A stretch of DNA of 27,865 bases from CAYLZN01 sp964387935 (GTDB lineage: Bacteria; Acidobacteriota; Vicinamibacteria; Vicinamibacterales; JAFNAJ01). Both the position numbers and the translations under genes were made by a program. The notes under the pieces were generated by a model. That model saw nothing but the letters and a program-made list of their open reading frames with translations. It had not been told where the DNA came from and did not search any database. How positions within the stretch are numbered: the stretch's first letter is position 1; every line of letters starts with the position of its first letter. Location of the stretch: NCBI GenBank assembly GCA_964387935.1, contig CAYLZN010000036.1, positions 1-27,865 of the forward strand, written 5' to 3'. Of the stretch, positions 23,200 to 27,865 are shown piece by piece.

Positions 23200-24243
23200 A
23201 TGGCCCTCGGTAACTTCATCCGCCGCCAGTTGATCGACATCATCGAGTGGACCGACGACTCGCGCGACACGCTCTCGTACAGGTTCCCCGACGACGACAA
23301 GGAGATCAAGAACGGGGCGCAGTTGATCGTGCGGCAATCGCAGGTGGCGCAGTTCGTGTACCTCGGAGAGTTCGGCGACACGTTCGGCCCGGGCAAGCAC
23401 GCGCTGACGACCGACAACATCCCGGTGCTCACGAATCTCAAGTCGTGGAAGTACGGCTTCGAGTCGCCGTTCAAGGCCGACGTCTACTTTCTCAACGTGC
23501 GCCTCTTCACCGGCAACAAGTGGGGCACGGCCAACCCCGTGATGGTGCGCGACGCCGATTTCGGCGTGGTGCGGGTCCGCGCCTTCGGCATCTACGACTT
23601 CCGCATCACGGACGCGAAGCTGTTCCTGAAGGAGGTGGCCGGCTCGGATCACAACTTCCGGCTCGACGAGTTCGCCGACACCATGCGGTCGCGTCTCGTC
23701 TCGGTGTTCTCGGATGCGCTGGCGACGGCGAAGATCCCCGTGCTCGACCTCGCGACCCGGTACCAGGAGGTCGGCGAGGCGATCCTGCCCCTCATCAACC
23801 CGATCACCACGGGGCGCTACGGGATCGAGATCACGGGCTTCGTGATCGAGAACGCGTCGGTGCCGCCCGAGGTCGAGGAGGCGATCGACAAGCGGGCGAG
23901 CATGAGCGCGATTGGGAACATGAACGAGTACGTGAAGTACCAGATGGGCAAGGGCCTCGCGCAGCCTGGCGGCGGAGGGGCCGCGGGCACGGCGGCCGAA
24001 CTCGCCGTCGGCATGGCGATCGCCCAGCAGATGATGCAGCAGCAGGGCGGACTGAACGCGCCGTCGGTCGGCGGTCCGCCCGCCGCGCCGGAGATCCTGA
24101 CGCCCGCCGACGTCGCGCGCGTCCTCGGGGTGTCCGAGGCCGATGTGATCGCGACGATCGACGGCGGCGACCTGAAAGGCAAGAAGATCGGTTCGGCCTA
24201 TCGCGTCACCCGCGCGGCCCTGGACGAGTTCCTGAAGCACTGA
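23200..24243 (+). CDS. SPFH-domain protein (YdjI-like) with a C-terminal helix-turn-helix-like domain
   Basis: A 347-aa cytosolic or membrane-associated protein. AAGGAG (23186-23191) lies 8 nt before ATG 23200. It begins GNFIRRQLIDIIEW, and residues about 20-240 form an SPFH (stomatin/prohibitin-like) domain of the family also called virion core protein/YdjI (DGAQ-type EIKNGAQLIVRQSQ, FGPGKHALTT). A low-complexity Gly/Gln/Met linker (about 255-290) follows. The last 50 residues (EILTPADVARVLGVS, then GKKIGSAYRVTRAALDEFLKH) look like an excisionase/MerR-type winged helix, where relatives usually carry a zinc ribbon or GYF-like module. In Bacillus the related YdjI works with a membrane zinc-ribbon protein in the PspA envelope-stress system; the next gene encodes such a protein, but no pspA is seen here. 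Confidence 0.82.
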   Translation: MALGNFIRRQLIDIIEWTDDSRDTLSYRFPDDDKEIKNGAQLIVRQSQVAQFVYLGEFGDTFGPGKHALTTDNIPVLTNLKSWKYGFESPFKADVYFLNVRLFTGNKWGTANPVMVRDADFGVVRVRAFGIYDFRITDAKLFLKEVAGSDHNFRLDEFADTMRSRLVSVFSDALATAKIPVLDLATRYQEVGEAILPLINPITTGRYGIEITGFVIENASVPPEVEEAIDKRASMSAIGNMNEYVKYQMGKGLAQPGGGGAAGTAAELAVGMAIAQQMMQQQGGLNAPSVGGPPAAPEILTPADVARVLGVSEADVIATIDGGDLKGKKIGSAYRVTRAALDEFLKH

Positions 24244-24251
24244 CCCCGGGC

Positions 24252-24423
24252 ACGAGGCGCATGGCACAAGGCCCATGGCCTATGGCCCAAGGCACATGGC
24301 CCAAGGCACATGGCCCACATGGCCCACGGCCTGTGGCACAGGCCTCGAGCCTTGTGCCCTGAGCCTCGAGCCATGCGCCCTGCGCCTCGAGCCATGAGCC
24401 CTGCGCCTCGAGCCCTGAGCCTG
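24252..24423 (+). repeat. Heptamer array D (two opposed halves, ATGGC variant on the left)
   Basis: The left half (24252-24337) consists of ACGAGGC, GCATGGC, ACAAGGC, CCATGGC, CTATGGC, CCAAGGC, ACATGGC, CCAAGGC, ACATGGC, one 9-base unit (24315-24323), CCACGGC and CTGTGGC. The right half (24347-24423) is eleven forward units: GAGCCTT, GTGCCCT, GAGCCTC, GAGCCAT, GCGCCCT, GCGCCTC, GAGCCAT, GAGCCCT, GCGCCTC, GAGCCCT, GAGCCTG. The left half is dominated by GCCATGN/GCCTTGN when read on the minus strand, a flavour not seen in A-C. The array fills the whole gap between the SPFH and zinc-ribbon genes and ends 5 nt before the latter's ATG. Confidence 0.9.
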
Positions 24424-24428
24424 CTCTG

Positions 24429-25520
24429 ATGGAAACCGTCGCGCTCTCCAAGTACGCCTGTCCCGCCTGCGGCGCGGATGCGCACTGGAACCCCACCAGG
24501 CGGGCGCTGGTCTGTCCGTACTGCGGCACGGTGTCGCCCACCGTGCTGGCCGCCGACGGCGGCCCGATCGAGGAGCACGACCTGGCCAGCGCGCTGCGCG
24601 CCGTGCCCGCGTCGCAGCGGGGCTGGGAGCGCGAGCGCGTCTCCGTGCGCTGCCAGAGTTGCAAGGCGATCACGCTGTTCGAGACGTCGCGCGTGGCGCA
24701 GCGCTGCGACTTCTGCGGCTCGTCCGCCATCGTGCCCTACACGGACACCCGTGCTCCAATCACGCCCGGCAGCCTCCTGCCGTTCCGGATCCCGGAGGCG
24801 CAGGTGCGCGAGCGGATTCGCACCTGGTACGGCAGCCACTGGTTCGCGCCGAGCCGGCTTCGCCGCGCGGCGATGACCGACACGCTTCGCGGGCTCTACG
24901 TGCCGTACTGGACCTTCGATGCGCACGTCCAGGCCCGATGGCAGGCCGAGGCCGGGCACTACTACTACGAGAGTGAATCGTTCCGCGACCAGCAGGGGAA
25001 CCGCCAGGTCCGCCAGGTGCAGAAGGTGCGCTGGGAGCCGGCATCAGGCCACGTCCAGCACTTCTTCGACGATGAGCTCGTGGCGGCGACGCAGGGCATC
25101 GATGCCAGCCGGCTCGAGGCGATCGAGCCGTTTCCCACCGACGAACTGGTGCCATACGACGCCGGCTACGTCGCCGGCTGGGTCGTCGAGCAGTACCAGA
25201 TCGACCTCATCGCCGCCGCCGAACGGTCACGACGGCAGATGGACGGCAAGGTGCGCAACTACTGCGCCAGCCAGGTGCCGGGCGATACCCATCGCAACCT
25301 GGTCGTCGAGGCAGACTACTCGGGCCAGACGTTCAAGCACATCCTCGCCCCGGTGTGGGTGCTCGCCTACGACTTCGGGCGCCGGAAGTACCAGGTCGTG
25401 ATCAACGGATCGACCGGCGTCATCGTCGGCGACCATCCGACGAGCTGGGTCAAGGTCACCCTGACCGCCCTCGCGGTGCTGCTGGTGATCGCGCTGCTGT
25501 TTGCGATTGTGAACGCGTAG
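24429..25520 (+). CDS. Double zinc-ribbon, C-terminally anchored membrane protein (YdjG-like)
   Basis: A 363-aa protein. Two zinc ribbons lie at the N-terminus: C11/C14 with C29/C32 (CPAC, CPYC) and C75/C78 with C93/C96 (CQSC, CDFC). A middle domain follows with LRGLYVPYWTFDAHVQ and LAPVWVLAYDFGRRKYQVVINGSTG, the shape of YdjG-type proteins sometimes annotated as TFIIB zinc-ribbon or primosomal-like proteins. A single membrane helix (about residues 340-361) ends the chain, so the ribbons face the cytoplasm if the tail is anchored. In Bacillus a similar protein acts with an SPFH partner at the membrane; the SPFH gene upstream fits this. No Shine-Dalgarno is visible; only 5 nt separate the ATG from array D. 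Confidence 0.8.
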   Translation: METVALSKYACPACGADAHWNPTRRALVCPYCGTVSPTVLAADGGPIEEHDLASALRAVPASQRGWERERVSVRCQSCKAITLFETSRVAQRCDFCGSSAIVPYTDTRAPITPGSLLPFRIPEAQVRERIRTWYGSHWFAPSRLRRAAMTDTLRGLYVPYWTFDAHVQARWQAEAGHYYYESESFRDQQGNRQVRQVQKVRWEPASGHVQHFFDDELVAATQGIDASRLEAIEPFPTDELVPYDAGYVAGWVVEQYQIDLIAAAERSRRQMDGKVRNYCASQVPGDTHRNLVVEADYSGQTFKHILAPVWVLAYDFGRRKYQVVINGSTGVIVGDHPTSWVKVTLTALAVLLVIALLFAIVNA

Positions 25521-25528
25521 GCCTCGTA

Positions 25529-25551
25529 GGCCGGGCCTGAAAGGCCCGGCC
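25529..25551. terminator. GC-rich hairpin, possible terminator or REP-like element
   Basis: GGCCGGGCCT and AGGCCCGGCC form a perfect 10-bp stem around GAA, 8 nt after the stop of the zinc-ribbon gene. No T-tract follows, so it is either a weak bidirectional terminator between convergent genes or a palindromic repeat. Confidence 0.55.
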
Positions 25552-25564
25552 CTCCGCAAGCCGT

Positions 25565-25627
25565 GCCGTACGCCCTGCCCTGCCGTACGCCCTGCCCGTG
25601 CCGTACGTCGTACGCCGTACGCCGTAC
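25565..25627 (+). repeat. Heptamer array E (GCCGTAC variant)
   Basis: Nine 7-bp units in register: GCCGTAC, GCCCTGC, CCTGCCG, TACGCCC, TGCCCGT, GCCGTAC, GTCGTAC, GCCGTAC, GCCGTAC. The core GCC is shared with arrays A-D but the variable four bases are mostly GTAC, which makes each unit part of a palindrome (GTAC). It lies in the gap between convergent genes and ends 2 nt before the stop codon of the DUF2780 gene. Confidence 0.8.
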
Positions 25628-25629
25628 GC

Positions 25630-26142
25630 CTATTTCTTCCACCCCAACGTTCCCAGCAGCAACGACACGCCCGGCACCGCACCCAGCGTGCGGCCGACAA
25701 TCTCGGAGCCCACCTGCTGCGCCGACCACTGCGCGAACATCGCCACGAGCTGAGGCGCCTTGGTGACATCGAGCCCCTGCTGGTTCAGCAGCGCCGCCAG
25801 GCTGTTCAGGTTCGCCGCGCCACCGCCGAGCAGCGACGACCCGGCGCCCAGCACGATCGATCCGGCCGTGAGCATCGAGGACGCGGCCGATGTGAGCGAG
25901 CCGAGCAGCGTCGGCTCGGGCGGTGGGGGAGGAGGCGCAGGCGTGTGCGGGGCCGGCGGAGGCGGACTCGAGCGGAAGGTCGCGAGCAGATCGTTGGCCC
26001 CCGGCAGATGGCTGAAGAGCGCCGACACGTCGGCGGCCGGCGCGTTCTTCGCAATGAGATCGAGCAGCCCGCCCGTGACCGTGCGGGCGATCTGCTCGCT
26101 CGTGCCGAGCGCCGAGGTGGCCATCTGGATGAACTGCTGCAT
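25630..26142 (-). CDS. DUF2780-like protein with a proline-rich linker
   Basis: A 170-aa product. The start is placed at 26142 because TGGAGG lies just upstream on the minus strand and MQQFIQMATSALG begins the DUF2780-like helical domain; the frame extends 15 codons further without a ribosome site. Residues 1-57 are helical (ARTVTGGLLDLIAKNAP, LFSHLPGANDLLA), then a run of prolines and alanines (60-77) and a second, Ala/Gly/Leu-rich part that again resembles the DUF2780 pattern (NSLAALLNQQGLD, VGSEIVGRTLG). Function unknown for the family. The linker-plus-duplicated-helix layout suggests a small scaffold or vesicle/membrane-associated protein. Confidence 0.65.
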   Translation of the reverse strand: MQQFIQMATSALGTSEQIARTVTGGLLDLIAKNAPAADVSALFSHLPGANDLLATFRSSPPPPAPHTPAPPPPPPEPTLLGSLTSAASSMLTAGSIVLGAGSSLLGGGAANLNSLAALLNQQGLDVTKAPQLVAMFAQWSAQQVGSEIVGRTLGAVPGVSLLLGTLGWKK

Positions 26143-26171
26143 CGTCGCCTCCAGGCCGCAGCCGGCCGTGC

Positions 26172-26201
26172 TTGACCCCGCGAGCACGTGACGACTAGTT
26201 T
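26172..26201 (+). promoter_or_regulatory. Candidate promoter for ptsI in the divergent gap
   Basis: TTGACC (26172-26177) and TAGTTT (26196-26201) are 18 nt apart, 40 nt before ATG 26242. The same spot reads TAAACT on the minus strand, so it might also serve the DUF2780 gene. A small inverted repeat ACCGG/CCGGT (26208-26220) follows. Confidence 0.4.
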
Positions 26202-26241
26202 AGCTCTACCGGTCGCCGGTGCGGCCAGCTCCCCCTGCGCC

Positions 26242-27865
26242 ATGTCCGAGTCCTCGCACCGCGTTCCCGAGCCGCCCATCCAGGAGGCGCCACGCCCGGC
26301 GGTGCCGGAGGTCCTGGAGGGCATCGGCGTCTCGCCGGGCATTGTCGTGGGCACGGTGGCCCAGGTCAGGCACGTGGCCATCGAGGTCCAGGAGGACGGC
26401 GACGGTCCCGCCCGCGAGCGCCACCGCCTGGACGCGGCGCTGGCCCGGGCCCGTGCCGAACTCGACGCACTGCGTGCCCGACTCCGCACCGAGGCGAATG
26501 TCGGGGAGGCGTCCATCTTCGCGGTGCACGAGGCCTGGCTCGCCGATCCGGACCTCTTGACACCCGCCCGCGGCGCTATCGCCGAAGGCCGGAGCGCCGC
26601 CTTCGCGTGGCGCCTGGCCGTCGCGGCCTGCGCCGATGGCCTGTCGCAGGCCGGCAGTGAGATTCACGCCGCCCGCGCGAGCGACGTGCTCGATCTCGGC
26701 CACCGCGTGCTGCGCCTGCTCACGGGCGCGTCGCTCGATACCGGGCTGACGGGCAGCCACCTGGTCGTCGTCGCCGAAGACCTCACACCGTCCGATGTGG
26801 CGACGCTGGACAGGAGCAGGGTGCTCGGGTTCTGCACGGTCACCGGCGGCGCAACGTCCCACGTGGCCATCCTCGCGCGGTCACTGGGCTTGCCGGCCAT
26901 TGCCGGCGCGGATCCGCGGGTGCTCACGATTCCGAACGGCACGACGGTGGTGCTCGACGGCGGGCACGGCACGGTCCAGGCGAACCCGTCACGCGCGGAC
27001 GTGGCCACGATGGCGAAGCAGCAGGTCCGGCAGGCCGAGCGGCGCCGCGTCGAGCTCGAGCACGCCCTCCTGCCGGCTTCGACCAGGGACGGTCATCGCG
27101 TGCGTGTGGCCGCCAACACGGGGCCAGCCGACGAAGCCCGGCACGCGCTCCTTCTCGGGGCCGAGGGCGTCGGCCTGCTTCGGTCCGAGTTCCTCTTCCT
27201 TGGCCGGCCCAGCATCCCGACCGAAGAGGAGCAGGATGCCGTCTACGAGGACATCGCGCGGGCGCTCGGCCCGAATCGGCCCTTGATCATTCGTATGCTG
27301 GACGCCGGCGGGGACAAGACCCTGCCCTACCTGCCGACCGTGCCGGAAGACAACCCGTTCCTCGGCGAGCGAGGCGTCCGCGTCATGCTCCGGCGTCCCG
27401 AGGTCATGAGGTCGCAACTGCGGGCCATCCTGCGCGCGAGCCTCGCCGGCCGCGTGCACCTGCTCGTGCCGATGGTGTCCACGATCGACGAGTGGCGCGC
27501 CGTCAGGAAGGCCTGCGAGCGCGAGCGGCGGGTGCTCGGCGTGGCTCCGGTGCCGCTCGGCATCATGGTGGAAGTGCCCGCCACGGCAATCATGGCCGAG
27601 CAGTTCGCACGTGAGGTCGACTTCTTCTCGGTCGGGACCAACGACCTGACCCAGTTCACGCTGGCCATGGACCGGGACCATCCGCGCCTGGCCACGCAGG
27701 TGGACGCGCTCAACCCCGCCGTGCTGCGGCTCGTGTCGATGACGATCGACGCGGCCCATCGTCACGGCAAGTGGGTGAGCGTCTGCGGCATCATCGCGGC
27801 TGACGCCCAGGCCATTCCGGTTCTCGTGGGCCTGGGCGTCGATGAACTGAGCGTGTCGGCCGCGG
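26242..27865 (+). CDS. ptsI: Phosphoenolpyruvate-protein phosphotransferase (PTS enzyme I), 3' end outside the window
   Basis: The cytoplasmic first step of the PTS: autophosphorylates from PEP and passes phosphate to HPr. 541 codons are visible. A Pro/Glu-rich N-terminal stretch of about 24 residues precedes the first strand (LEGIGVSPGIVVG), longer than in E. coli. The phosphohistidine motif is GGATSHVAILARS with H207. The PEP-binding barrel shows GLLRSEFLFLGRP, IIRMLDAGGDKTLPYL, MLRRPE, VPMVSTIDEW, IMVEVPA and the Mg-site VGTNDLTQFTLAMDR. The catalytic Cys is present (C515) but the usual CGE tripeptide reads CGI (I517). The start is ATG 26242, with no strong Shine-Dalgarno. No ptsH or hprK is in the window, so whether it belongs to sugar transport or a regulatory PTS, common in Acidobacteria, cannot be told. 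Confidence 0.93.
   Translation, partial: MSESSHRVPEPPIQEAPRPAVPEVLEGIGVSPGIVVGTVAQVRHVAIEVQEDGDGPARERHRLDAALARARAELDALRARLRTEANVGEASIFAVHEAWLADPDLLTPARGAIAEGRSAAFAWRLAVAACADGLSQAGSEIHAARASDVLDLGHRVLRLLTGASLDTGLTGSHLVVVAEDLTPSDVATLDRSRVLGFCTVTGGATSHVAILARSLGLPAIAGADPRVLTIPNGTTVVLDGGHGTVQANPSRADVATMAKQQVRQAERRRVELEHALLPASTRDGHRVRVAANTGPADEARHALLLGAEGVGLLRSEFLFLGRPSIPTEEEQDAVYEDIARALGPNRPLIIRMLDAGGDKTLPYLPTVPEDNPFLGERGVRVMLRRPEVMRSQLRAILRASLAGRVHLLVPMVSTIDEWRAVRKACERERRVLGVAPVPLGIMVEVPATAIMAEQFAREVDFFSVGTNDLTQFTLAMDRDHPRLATQVDALNPAVLRLVSMTIDAAHRHGKWVSVCGIIAADAQAIPVLVGLGVDELSVSAA

Noticed and set aside
20766..23474. Minus-strand open frame of about 900 codons
   Set aside because: Antisense of the TonB receptor; no motif, and the receptor frame is unambiguous.
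1..27865. tRNA or rRNA genes, insertion sequences with transposase, prophage genes
   Set aside because: No tRNA-like cloverleaf with a T-loop consensus, no rRNA sequence and no transposase, integrase or phage structural motif was seen on either strand.

Overview
The window is a high-GC chromosomal segment with almost no wasted space. Gene content points to an environmental Acidobacteriota, most likely of the Vicinamibacteria type. The pointers are a VWFA-related exported protein of the kind expanded in Acidobacteria, several exported M14 peptidases with a C-terminal amidotransferase-like domain, an exported PIG-L deacetylase-like protein, a DUF2780 protein, and -10-like boxes 6-7 nt before start codons. 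The taxonomic call is inference; no rRNA or marker phylogeny was possible.

Layout. 1-6678: an M14 metallopeptidase (5' end possibly outside the window), a Tat-exported HisC-like aminotransferase and a second M14 peptidase. 6686-11828: the housekeeping block truA, uppS, cdsA, dxr, rseP (tRNA pseudouridylation, lipid-carrier, phospholipid and isoprenoid precursor synthesis, site-2 protease). 11829-12280: no large gene, but a 31-codon membrane ORF with a near-perfect Shine-Dalgarno, a candidate structured RNA, a textbook terminator and a perfect 34-bp inverted repeat. 12281-20265: a VWA-domain protein divergent from an exported PIG-L/GATase-like protein, then an overlapping alpha/beta hydrolase and tandem NTF2-like protein, then a third M14 peptidase that is a close paralogue of the second. 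20495-23183: a small exported Cys/His protein followed by a ZnuD-like TonB receptor, probably a metal-uptake pair. 23200-25520: an SPFH-domain protein and a double-zinc-ribbon membrane protein resembling Bacillus YdjI and YdjG. 25630-26142 (minus): DUF2780. 26242-end: PTS enzyme I, running off the window.

The most unusual feature is non-coding. Five intergenic spaces (3921-4004, 10351-10491, 20268-20450, 24252-24423, 25565-25627) are filled by tandem, degenerate 7-bp repeats of the form GCC+4 nt. Three of the five consist of two opposed halves, so each could fold into a long hairpin. Some ends are shared between copies (GGCGGGC at the left, GAGCCCGCTT at the right), which suggests a defined repeat element rather than random low-complexity sequence. 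The arrays abut stop codons, end a few nucleotides before the next start codon, and one has been translated into the C-terminus of Dxr. They resemble in concept the heptanucleotide STRR repeats of cyanobacteria, but the motif differs and I cannot assign them to a described family.
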